From: a virus
Virus record (IMG/VR): IMGVR_UViG_3300023179_000636
Span: 1 to 20,037 of that record
DNA: 20,037 nt
Reading direction: 5' to 3' (one strand)
Positions 14,719 to 20,037 of the stretch are shown one piece after another (position 1 is the stretch's first letter; each line of letters starts with the position of its first letter). The notes beneath the pieces were generated by a model. It had not been told where the DNA came from. It saw only the letters and a list, made by a program, of their open reading frames with translations, and ran no database searches. The translations under genes were made by a program, and so were the position numbers.

Positions 14719-15731
14719 TGATCGACGACCCACTCTCGCTGGTGCTGTGGTTGTCTTGGCTCATGGCGGCCGGGATGTACCCGGTCGGGTTTTTGTTTGG
14801 CAGTTGCAGTGATTGCTGTAACCAGGAGTGCGTCTGCGGATTCTCCGATTTCGCAAGCGGTACCGCATACAGGAACACCGCAAACTGGTGTTGCGCCGGA
14901 ACGCAACCCAGCGAGATCACGGTGCGGCTGTCGAACGCCGTGTCGACGGCGCAGGACCGCGCTGCGGGTGCCAATGACTGCATCGACAATCGCCCTTGCC
15001 TTGAGGTGACGCCGAGTTGCGACCAAATGGAGGGCGACTACGTCTTACAGTTTTCAAGCACGTTTCTCGGAAACGACAAGCAGCAAACCAGCAGCACAAA
15101 CTGCGGATACCTGTACGTGCCGTCGTGCGACGATTACGTGTGTGGTGAATGGGATCCCGATGCCGAGGCTGGCACATTTACGCCACCGGTTTTCATCCCT
15201 GGACTGCTGCTTGCCGTCTACGCATCCGACCCGGGAAACCAACTGCACACATCGTCGTCGCTTGGATCGCCCACCCTGCTGATGCCGGGATCGCAGTACA
15301 AAATCTCATTGACGCTTCAGACCAGCATCAACAGCACCACAACATATGGGCATTGCCTGACTGAGTACGGCATCCCTGGGCAGATGACAAACACGGGATC
15401 GAACGGAACACCAGGTGATTTGTTTGACAACGGACTGGCCGCAAACCAATCGGCCCCGGTGCTGCTCAGTTTTTTTGCTAACAGCACAACGGCATTTAGC
15501 TCGCAGAATTGCGACCTGCGCGGGGACATATCAGGATCCGTGTCGGCGACGATCCAGTATCGCACGCGACCGCCGGGCGATCCGTTTGGCGACGAGCAAT
15601 CGGAGACAGTGGAAAACTGCGATTCCGTGGCGGTTGTGGCGGCGCAAAATAACCGGATGACTGCCGGCATGGCGTCCGGCAACAACACCAACGCAGCCTG
15701 CTCGTTCAGTGTCGAGATACTGGCTCCATGA
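14718..15731 (+). CDS. Cys-rich surface/receptor-region hypothetical protein
   Basis: The 337-residue product is unrecognised. Residues 7-28 are hydrophobic (LSLVLWLSWLMAAGMYPVGFLF), followed by a cluster of five cysteines at 30-40 (C30, C33, C34, C38, C40). There are 17 cysteines in all, and the body is rich in Ser, Thr, Asn and Gly with repeated NST-type phrases, suggesting a disulfide-stabilised beta-rich extracellular protein. The DNA is visibly less GC-rich than its neighbours, a hint of separate origin. At the end of the tail block it could be a receptor-binding or tip protein, or a membrane-anchored lysogenic-conversion protein. TGATG coupling sets the start at 14718. Confidence 0.75.
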   Translation: MIDDPLSLVLWLSWLMAAGMYPVGFLFGSCSDCCNQECVCGFSDFASGTAYRNTANWCCAGTQPSEITVRLSNAVSTAQDRAAGANDCIDNRPCLEVTPSCDQMEGDYVLQFSSTFLGNDKQQTSSTNCGYLYVPSCDDYVCGEWDPDAEAGTFTPPVFIPGLLLAVYASDPGNQLHTSSSLGSPTLLMPGSQYKISLTLQTSINSTTTYGHCLTEYGIPGQMTNTGSNGTPGDLFDNGLAANQSAPVLLSFFANSTTAFSSQNCDLRGDISGSVSATIQYRTRPPGDPFGDEQSETVENCDSVAVVAAQNNRMTAGMASGNNTNAACSFSVEILAP

Positions 15732-16030
15732 ATTGCAACTATGACGCCCAGACGCTCGCGTGCGTGCGGTGCGGGCACAAAGCGCTGCGCCTGCCAACGT
15801 ACCGTAGATGTTCGTCAAGTCGCCGCCTCCCACGCATCGCCGTCGGCGATCTCGTCGAGACCATGTTGACCCGCATCGGCATCAGTAAGGATCGCGTGAA
15901 GCAGTGGCTGCGCGTCAAGGACTGCGGTTGTGCGAAGCGTCAGCGGTGGCTCAACCAGTGGGGCTACCGCCAACAAGACCGGATTGAACGAATTCTGAAT
16001 GCAGCTGCACGGTGGTACGGGCTGGTGTGA
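15728..16030 (+). CDS. small putative zinc-binding protein
   Basis: The 100-residue product has C3, CVRC at 12-15 and C28, a possible zinc ribbon, followed by a basic patch. A helical domain then ends in the compact motif DCGCAKRQRWLN at 65-76. The GCxxRxxWLN phrase recurs, as I recall, in small phage proteins near tail genes, but their role is unknown to me. It overlaps the Cys-rich gene as ATGA (15728-15731) and is followed by a 39-base gap. Confidence 0.75.
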   Translation: MNCNYDAQTLACVRCGHKALRLPTYRRCSSSRRLPRIAVGDLVETMLTRIGISKDRVKQWLRVKDCGCAKRQRWLNQWGYRQQDRIERILNAAARWYGLV

Positions 16031-16069
16031 TTTGGCAGCATTGCGATACGCCACGCATGGAGGTTGCCG

Positions 16070-17074
16070 ATGGCCCCGGCCGATGTGCTCACCGACATGG
16101 CACGCGAGCTCTGCCGCAGGTGGCCGGACGCCCCAGCCCGGACGCTTGCACGCCGGCTAGCCAAGGCCAGCAACGGCGCTCTGACGATCGACCAGGCACG
16201 CGCCCGCATCGCGCGGCAGTTTGGACTGTGGGGGAAACAAGCCCGGAAGAAAATAAAGTCGGCTGCACCGCGACAACCTCGCGCCGCCGGCCAGGTGTAC
16301 GAGATGCCGGCAAGCATCGCCGAGCCGTGGACGCCGCACCGCATGGACTTGGTCGGCACGGTCGGCATTCTCTCCGACGTTCACGTGCCGTATCACTCCG
16401 AGCTCGCCGTGTCGGCTGCGGTGAACTACCTGCGACAGCAGGAGCTCGCAGGTCTGGTGCTCAACGGCGACGTGTGCGACTTCTACGCGATATCGCGTTA
16501 CCTAAAAGACCCGACGCAACGCGACTTCAAGGGCGAGCTCGAGGCGGTGCGGCAGTTCCTTGGGTGGATTCGGCAGCAGTTCCCGACCATCCCCATCGTC
16601 CTAAAAGCCGGGAACCACGAGGAGCGCTGGAAGCATTGGCTTTGGCAGCACGCCCCCGAGATTGCCGACGAGCCAGTGATGAGCCTTACCGGCTGGCTGC
16701 GGCTTGGCGAACACGACATCACGCTCGTCGAGGATCAGCGGCCGATCATGGTCGGGAAGCTGCCCGTTTTCCACGGCCACGAGCTTCCGCGTGGGTTCGC
16801 CGCGCCGGTCAACGCCGCACGCGGGCTATGGCTGCGGCTCAAGTCTTCCGGCCTTGCCGGCCACCATCATCGAACCAGCAACCATACCGAGGCAGACTGG
16901 AAGCGACGCGAAACGGCAGCGTGGTCAACTGGATGCCTGTGCGACCTGACGCCGGAATACTCGCGAGTCAACGGCTGGAACTGGGGATTCGCGACAGTAA
17001 CCGTTCACGCCGGCGGCGACTTTGACGTTGAAAATCTTCGCATCACTTCCGACGGCACGGTGAGGACCGCATGA
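16070..17074 (+). CDS. calcineurin-like metallophosphoesterase
   Basis: The 334-residue product has the full metallophosphoesterase motif set: SDVH (D103, H105), GDVCD (D134, D137), GNHEE (N182, H183), HGHE (H235-H237) and GHHH (264-267). These residues bind two metal ions and hydrolyse phosphomono- or diesters. The substrate is unknown: nucleic acid ends, cyclic nucleotides and phosphoproteins are all possible. Residues 1 to about 85 form a basic helical extension (ARRLAKASNGALTIDQARARIARQFG) that looks like a helix-turn-helix or helical DNA-contact module. ATG 16070 is preferred over TTG 16064 because GGAGG (16059-16063) sits 6 bases upstream. Confidence 0.88.
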   Translation: MAPADVLTDMARELCRRWPDAPARTLARRLAKASNGALTIDQARARIARQFGLWGKQARKKIKSAAPRQPRAAGQVYEMPASIAEPWTPHRMDLVGTVGILSDVHVPYHSELAVSAAVNYLRQQELAGLVLNGDVCDFYAISRYLKDPTQRDFKGELEAVRQFLGWIRQQFPTIPIVLKAGNHEERWKHWLWQHAPEIADEPVMSLTGWLRLGEHDITLVEDQRPIMVGKLPVFHGHELPRGFAAPVNAARGLWLRLKSSGLAGHHHRTSNHTEADWKRRETAAWSTGCLCDLTPEYSRVNGWNWGFATVTVHAGGDFDVENLRITSDGTVRTA

Positions 17075-17364
17075 TCCACCACTTCCAGATCCGCGGGCGG
17101 CGTGTCGTCTGGAAGTACGCCAGGCTGCGAGGCCGCGCCGATGGGTGGTCGATCACGCCGGACGACCGCCTGCCTGACGGCGAGCGGAAGGTGCTGATCT
17201 CCGACAAGCTCCGCGGTCGTGCTCGGCTTGAGACCGAGGTACACGAGGCGCTGCACCAACTGTTTCCCGATCTGTCGGAGGAAACTGTCACCAACGCCGG
17301 CCGCGACATCGCACGAATTCTTTGGTCGCTACAGTACCGCATCACGCAAGAGGAAAACGCATGA
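17071..17364 (+). CDS. small HExxH zincin-like protein
   Basis: The 97-residue product contains HEALH at 58-62 with Glu70 in the following SEE as candidate third ligand, in the context LETEVHEALHQLFPDLSEE, which is the pattern of minimal zinc metallopeptidases. A C-terminal helix (AGRDIARILWSL) follows. Small phage proteins with this HEALH-FPDLSEE layout exist, as I recall, but have no defined function. It is ATGA-coupled to the phosphoesterase and to the next gene (17361-17364), so the three products are made together. Confidence 0.8.
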   Translation: MIHHFQIRGRRVVWKYARLRGRADGWSITPDDRLPDGERKVLISDKLRGRARLETEVHEALHQLFPDLSEETVTNAGRDIARILWSLQYRITQEENA

Positions 17365-17861
17365 CCGAGCTTGAGGCTGCCAACCACGCCCTCCGATCCG
17401 CCGTCGAGTCACGGCTTGCCGGAACCGATCCGGCACCGTCCGAGACGTACAGCGAGTGGACGCCGCCCGACTACGCGGCGCGTGTTGAGGCGGTGAAGGG
17501 CTTCGCCCGGCTCGTCGAGGATGCGAAGCCCGCGCGGCTCGCAAGGGCGACGCATCCAACGAGTCAGGCGTTCTACGATCTGTGCGATCAGATCAAGGAC
17601 ATGCACCGACGGAAGTCAGCCGACTACGGCTCCGCGACCGACCCGCTCGCCAACATCCGCAACGGTGCCGAGTTCGTCGGCATCGAGGCGTGGCGTGCCG
17701 CGATGGTCAGACTCAGCGACAAGGTCACGCGGCTGCAAACCTACTGCCGCACCGGACAGCTCGAGCACGAAGGCGTCGAGGACACGCTGATGGATCTCGC
17801 GTCCTACTCGCTGCTGGTGCTGCTTACGCACCGCGAGGCCCACCACGCAGGGGACGCGTGA
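17361..17861 (+). CDS. MazG/DUF1599-like nucleotide pyrophosphohydrolase-type protein
   Basis: The 166-residue product has a C-terminal domain like DUF1599/MazG-type proteins: RRKSADYGSATDPLANIR (83-100), AMVRLSDKVTRL (114-125) and GVEDTLMDLASYSLLVLL (138-155) with acidic residues E140, D141 and D145 as candidate metal ligands. These families cleave or bind non-canonical or free nucleotides; substrate here is unknown. Residues 1-65 are a less conserved helical extension. Placement at the 3' end of the late operon rather than with replication genes is worth noting. ATGA at 17361 and TGATG at 17859-17863 couple it on both sides. Confidence 0.78.
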   Translation: MTELEAANHALRSAVESRLAGTDPAPSETYSEWTPPDYAARVEAVKGFARLVEDAKPARLARATHPTSQAFYDLCDQIKDMHRRKSADYGSATDPLANIRNGAEFVGIEAWRAAMVRLSDKVTRLQTYCRTGQLEHEGVEDTLMDLASYSLLVLLTHREAHHAGDA

Positions 17862-18094
17862 TGTTCGGCTCCGGCCTGCGGCAGCGCGTCGATCAACTGG
17901 AGGCGGTCGTCGCCATGATGGCCGCGAACCAGCGTGCGATGGCCGAGGGCATGAGGTCGATTGCCGAGGCGACAAACACCAACGCCGACGCCTGCAACCG
18001 CAATTTCACGGCGATCGTCGCGTCGCTCCAGCAGATCGTCGATCGGCTCGCCGAGGATGCCAGCGACGACTGGTGGAAGCACCCACACGACTGA
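17861..18094 (+). CDS. small helical (coiled-coil) hypothetical protein
   Basis: The 77-residue product is almost entirely helical with heptad-like hydrophobics (LRQRVDQLEAVVAMMAANQRAMAEGM, then FTAIVASLQQIVDRL) and an acidic, Trp-containing end (DDWWKHPHD). No family is recognised. It closes the rightward operon: the stop at 18092-18094 is followed by an 11-bp hairpin. A coiled-coil adaptor or oligomerising small protein is likely from composition alone. Confidence 0.7.
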   Translation: MFGSGLRQRVDQLEAVVAMMAANQRAMAEGMRSIAEATNTNADACNRNFTAIVASLQQIVDRLAEDASDDWWKHPHD

Positions 18095-18112
18095 CCCATG
18101 GCGGCCGGGAGC

Positions 18113-18144
18113 GGCGGCGCGAGTCCTCCTCCGCTCGCGCCGCC
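18113..18144. terminator. 11-bp hairpin between convergent late operon and integrase gene
   Basis: GGCGGCGCGAG (18113-18123) pairs perfectly with CTCGCGCCGCC (18134-18144) around a 10-base loop. It lies between the rightward operon's last stop (18094) and the leftward integrase stop (18154), where a bidirectional terminator is expected. No T-run follows on either strand, so termination may need Rho or rest on stem strength alone. Confidence 0.65.
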
Positions 18145-18153
18145 CCCGGTCTG

Positions 18154-19302
18154 TCAGGCCGCGTCCCCCTGCCCCGCGATCCACCCGTCGAGCAGCCCCC
18201 GGCTAAACGCCGCCACGTCCTCGGGCTCGATTCCCGCAGCCGCCGCCAGGGCGTCGTGCTGAGCCCGAGGCGGGCACGCGAGCCCTCGGGCTGCCATCGA
18301 CCGCCCGACCGCTGCACCAGCCTCTGCGGGGCCGCTGGACGCCCGTGCAGGCGAGGTAGGCTCCGGGGCTGGGAGCGGGGCTGGCTTGCCCGCACGTCGC
18401 TCGCTGGGGAGTTTGGGGAGGAGGTCGAGCGGGTCGGCACCACCGACGATCCCGGCGTCGAGGTAGTGCTGCCGCGTCGTGGACGGGTCCGAGTGCGACA
18501 GGTACTCGGTGGCGTCCCCGCCAGCCGCAGCGACGTAGGAGCCTGCCGCCTTGCGGATCGCATGGAACCCGTGGACGGAGACGCCCGCCGTGTCGCCTAG
18601 GAGCCGCAGCGAGATCCAGAGCGATTGTGGCACTCGGTGCTCCAACCACGGCCAGACGAGCTCGTCGTCGCCTCGCCGATGCTTGCCGAGCAGGCGGGCG
18701 AGCTCGGGAGTGATCGACCGCACGATGGTCTTCGTGCCGCCCTTACGGGTCGCGCCGTCGAACGTGATCCGCCGAGCGTCGAGATCAACGTCTCGCCAGC
18801 GGAGCGCCAAGAGCCCGCCGATCCGTTCTGCGGTCTGCCACGCGCCCTGAAGGATGGTCACCCAGAACCACCACGCCGGTACCGGGCCGACATCCCCTCG
18901 GCGGCGTCTGGCGGCTTTGACGAGCGCGTCTATCTCCTCGAGGCGGTAGCCTTTCGGCGGTCGCAGCGAGACCTTGACCAACCCTCGCGGGAGGTCTGGG
19001 TGCTCGATGAGCACGCCGTCGGATCGCGTGAGCCGCTTTTTGGCGGCGTGCGTCCAGAGCGCCGACAGGTGGGCGATGTCCTTTTTCACGGTCGCCGGTC
19101 GCGGCGGCTTGCCTCGCCAGTGCCGATCCTCGGCTCGCCATTTGGCGAACCGGGCGAGCGTCATGTCGTCGAGGTCATCGAGCGTCGCCGGTCGTCCGAG
19201 AAACGCATCGAACCGGTCGAGCGTAGATGAGAGTAGGGCTGTCGTTCTGTCTTTCAGCCCGTGCCGAGTCGAGTACACCGAGAGCAGATCACGCAGAGTC
19301 AT
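18154..19302 (-). CDS. int: tyrosine recombinase/integrase
   Basis: The 382-residue product is a phage integrase. Residues 1-100 are the helical SAM-like DNA-binding domain. The catalytic domain shows R160 in AERIGGLLALRW, candidate catalytic lysine K187 or K191 in RKGGTK, H247 and R250 in HAIRK, H270 in LSHSDPSTTRQHY, and the nucleophile Y280. Residues about 300-382 are an Ala/Pro-rich tail ending in a helix (AAFSRGLLDGWIAGQ), longer than in minimal integrases. The start at 19302 is preferred over an in-frame upstream codon at 19347 because GGAGG (19315-19311, minus strand) is well spaced. It catalyses insertion and excision at att sites; no att duplication is visible. Confidence 0.93.
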   Translation of the reverse strand: MTLRDLLSVYSTRHGLKDRTTALLSSTLDRFDAFLGRPATLDDLDDMTLARFAKWRAEDRHWRGKPPRPATVKKDIAHLSALWTHAAKKRLTRSDGVLIEHPDLPRGLVKVSLRPPKGYRLEEIDALVKAARRRRGDVGPVPAWWFWVTILQGAWQTAERIGGLLALRWRDVDLDARRITFDGATRKGGTKTIVRSITPELARLLGKHRRGDDELVWPWLEHRVPQSLWISLRLLGDTAGVSVHGFHAIRKAAGSYVAAAGGDATEYLSHSDPSTTRQHYLDAGIVGGADPLDLLPKLPSERRAGKPAPLPAPEPTSPARASSGPAEAGAAVGRSMAARGLACPPRAQHDALAAAAGIEPEDVAAFSRGLLDGWIAGQGDAA

Positions 19303-19330
19303 CGTCGTTCCTCCGTACCTAGATGGGACT

Positions 19331-19362
19331 AGTATACGGGCGACCACTGGAACCTATGTCTA
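19331..19362 (-). promoter_or_regulatory. candidate integrase promoter
   Basis: On the minus strand TATACT (19336-19331) is a near-perfect -10 and TAGACA (19362-19357) a near-perfect -35, but 20 bases separate them, long for an unassisted promoter. Such stretched spacers are typical of promoters activated by DNA-twisting MerR-type proteins, and an HTH protein with a MerR/Xis-like pattern is encoded next door. Predicted mRNA start near 19324 leaves a short leader with GGAGG before ATG 19302. Confidence 0.45.
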
Positions 19363-19392
19363 CCATGCCCTCCGCTAATACGATCGCCCGTA
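19335..19392. repeat. 9-bp inverted repeat in the int/HTH intergenic region
   Basis: TACGGGCGA (19335-19343) and TCGCCCGTA (19384-19392) are exact reverse complements, 40 bases apart. The left arm overlaps the -10 of the candidate integrase promoter. This suggests an operator or recombinase/excisionase arm sites. It is seen directly; function is inferred. Confidence 0.5.
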
Positions 19393-19445
19393 GGACTTGA
19401 GGTTACGTAGGTTTAGGGTGTTCGGGCAAGCGACGCGGCGGCGAT

Positions 19446-19474
19446 TTGACCCGTTGCGTTGTCGAAACTACCAT
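19446..19474 (+). promoter_or_regulatory. candidate promoter for the HTH gene
   Basis: TTGACC (19446-19451) and TACCAT (19469-19474) are separated by exactly 17 bases. The expected start of transcription, about 7 bases after the -10, falls on or next to the ATG at 19481, which would make the mRNA leaderless. The -10 lies within a 9-base motif, CTACCATGC, also present at 19360-19368 over the integrase -35. Confidence 0.55.
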
Positions 19475-19480
19475 GCAGGC

Positions 19481-19792
19481 ATGATTGCGATGGCTGTGCA
19501 GGATGACTGGGTTCCCGTGGAAAAAGCGGCTGAAATCGCTGGCTGCACGCCGCAGTACCTACGTCGAATCCTCGACCACTCCCTGCCCCGAGACGCCTCG
19601 GGGAAGATCACGAGCGACCGCACCAGCGGCGGTCGGGTGGACGGCTGGCGCGTCAACGGCAAGGCGTGGCTTGTCTTGAAGAGCTCGGCGACCGCCCTCC
19701 GCGAGACGCTCTCGACCAGGGCCACGGCGAACCGGAAAAAGGCTCCCGCCGCCGGTCGCCGGAAGGTCGCCAAGCGGAAGAAAGCCCGCTAA
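19481..19792 (+). CDS. excisionase/MerR-like HTH DNA-binding protein
   Basis: The 103-residue product has a winged-HTH pattern like small phage excisionases: WVPVEKAAEIAGCTPQYLRRI at 10-30, then a wing-like segment DRTSGGRVDGWRVNGKAWLV at 46-65. The tail from 80 to 103 is a Lys/Arg/Ala stretch (KKAPAAGRRKVAKRKKAR) that should bind DNA non-specifically. It lies divergent from the integrase, as Xis-type regulators often do, so it may control integrase direction and its promoter. The start is ATG 19481 or ATG 19490; no strong SD precedes either, consistent with a leaderless message. An upstream TTG at 19397 lies before the promoter and is rejected. Confidence 0.78.
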   Translation: MIAMAVQDDWVPVEKAAEIAGCTPQYLRRILDHSLPRDASGKITSDRTSGGRVDGWRVNGKAWLVLKSSATALRETLSTRATANRKKAPAAGRRKVAKRKKAR

Positions 19793-19797
19793 TCCCC

Positions 19798-19824
19798 GGC
19801 GGAAACGCCATTTCGGATTTTTTT
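19798..19824 (+). terminator. probable Rho-independent terminator after the HTH gene
   Basis: GGCG-GAAA-CGCC (19798-19809) forms a short stem closed by a stable GNRA tetraloop, and a run of seven T follows at 19818-19824. It begins 6 bases after the HTH stop. The stem is only 4 bp and 8 bases separate it from the T-run, so efficiency may be modest. Confidence 0.5.
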
Positions 19825-19835
19825 CTGGACTCCCC

Positions 19836-19863
19836 TTGACCGTAGTTTCGATACTGCTACTAT
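19836..19863 (+). promoter_or_regulatory. candidate promoter for the truncated right-end gene
   Basis: TTGACC (19836-19841) and TACTAT (19858-19863) are 16 bases apart. The spacer contains GTAGTTTCGA (19842-19851), the exact reverse complement of TCGAAACTAC at 19462-19471 in the HTH promoter, and the -10 lies in CTACTATG, a one-base variant of the motif over the other two promoters. Expected transcription start is near 19870. Confidence 0.55.
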
Positions 19864-19869
19864 GTGGGT

Positions 19870-19890
19870 GTCAGGCGATTGAGACCTGAC
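19870..19890 (+). promoter_or_regulatory. 5'-end stem-loop in the leader of the right-end gene
   Basis: GTCAGG (19870-19875) and CCTGAC (19885-19890) pair around a 9-base loop. The stem begins where the mRNA is predicted to start, so it would cap the transcript's 5' end and could stabilise it. The SD and ATG at 19915 lie outside the stem. Confidence 0.45.
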
Positions 19891-19914
19891 GCAACGCGAA
19901 CCGGGAGAAGAACG

Positions 19915-20037
19915 ATGAAGACCTTCAAGTTCAGCAAGGCCGAGATCAAGAAGCTGCAGGATGAGCTGGCCGTTCTTGTCGCCATGCGTGGCGACGATCG
20001 CTACTGCCAGCCCGAAGTCATCGGCCAGATCAAAGCC
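19915..20037 (+). CDS. hypothetical protein, cut off by the window edge
   Basis: Only the first 41 residues are present: a Lys-rich helical start (MKTFKFSKAEIKKLQDEL) followed by AVLVAMRGDDRYCQPEVIGQ. No family is recognised. A good ribosome site (GGGAGAAG at 19903-19910) sits 4 bases before the ATG, and a promoter and 5' stem-loop lie upstream, so it is very likely a real, independently expressed gene, probably the first of the early region. Confidence 0.7.
   Translation, partial: MKTFKFSKAEIKKLQDELAVLVAMRGDDRYCQPEVIGQIKA

Noticed and set aside
18098-18277. Short + strand ATG frame after the TGACCCATGG at the end of the operon
   Set aside because: It runs through the terminator-like hairpin and antisense to the integrase C-terminus, giving a Pro/Ala/Ser low-complexity product.
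19397-19480. TTG start extending the HTH protein by 28 residues
   Set aside because: The extension lies upstream of and across the well-spaced promoter and is Arg-rich without pattern.
19303-19480. attP core or a tRNA-like attachment site next to the integrase gene
   Set aside because: No tRNA arms and no long repeat elsewhere in the window were found; the short repeats fit regulatory sites better, though an att site cannot be excluded.
1-20037. Gene transfer agent instead of a phage
   Set aside because: A matching integrase, excisionase-like gene and intact terminase nuclease residues favour a temperate phage; nothing specific to transfer agents was seen.
1-20037. CRISPR array, tRNA/rRNA genes, insertion sequences
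   Set aside because: No spaced direct repeats, cloverleaf-like segments, rRNA-like stretches or transposase patterns were seen on either strand.

Overview
The window is a GC-rich, densely packed block of a temperate tailed phage or prophage of the HK97-like siphovirus type. It runs from the small terminase through packaging, capsid and tail genes to a short accessory set. It ends in an integrase/early-control region that is cut off by the right edge. The host is a high-GC bacterium. The style of several small Cys-rich proteins and the papain-like peptidase reminds me of planctomycete prophages, but that is a low-confidence impression and no host gene is visible. No host-phage junction (attL/attR), tRNA, rRNA, CRISPR array or insertion sequence was seen.

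Layout, left to right. (1) 50-4460: packaging and prohead genes: P27-type small terminase, large terminase, HK97 portal, and a prohead protease fused to a C-terminal HAD-like phosphatase domain. (2) 4470-7035: five translationally chained genes for membrane-anchored proteins, one of them a papain-like cysteine peptidase, lying where the capsid gene would normally follow the protease. I propose this as a lysis or envelope-attack cassette. (3) 7036-8369: major capsid gene with its own AT-rich leader and strong SD, followed by a perfect 11-bp hairpin. (4) 8391-10450: head-tail joining genes. (5) 10454-13468: two tandem, distantly related tail-tube-like proteins, a gpG/gpGT tail chaperone pair with a complete programmed -1 frameshift signal (A AAA AAC, 6-nt spacer, 8-bp stem), and a short tape measure protein. 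(6) 13477-16030: four unassigned tail-tip or receptor-region genes, including a 17-cysteine protein of lower GC. (7) 16070-18094: metallophosphoesterase, HExxH zincin, MazG/DUF1599-like protein and a small helical protein. (8) 18113-18144: hairpin between convergent transcription units. (9) 18154-20037: leftward tyrosine integrase, divergent control region, rightward excisionase-like HTH gene, terminator, and a further promoter driving a truncated gene.

Nearly all + strand genes from 50 to 18094 overlap or are a few bases apart, often as ATGA or TGATG, so they look like one late operon expressed by translational coupling. There is no gene-free stretch over 300 bases. The largest gap is 19303-19480, between integrase and HTH gene, and it holds divergent promoter-like elements, an inverted repeat and a 9-bp direct repeat. 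Family names come from residue patterns recognised by eye, with no database search.
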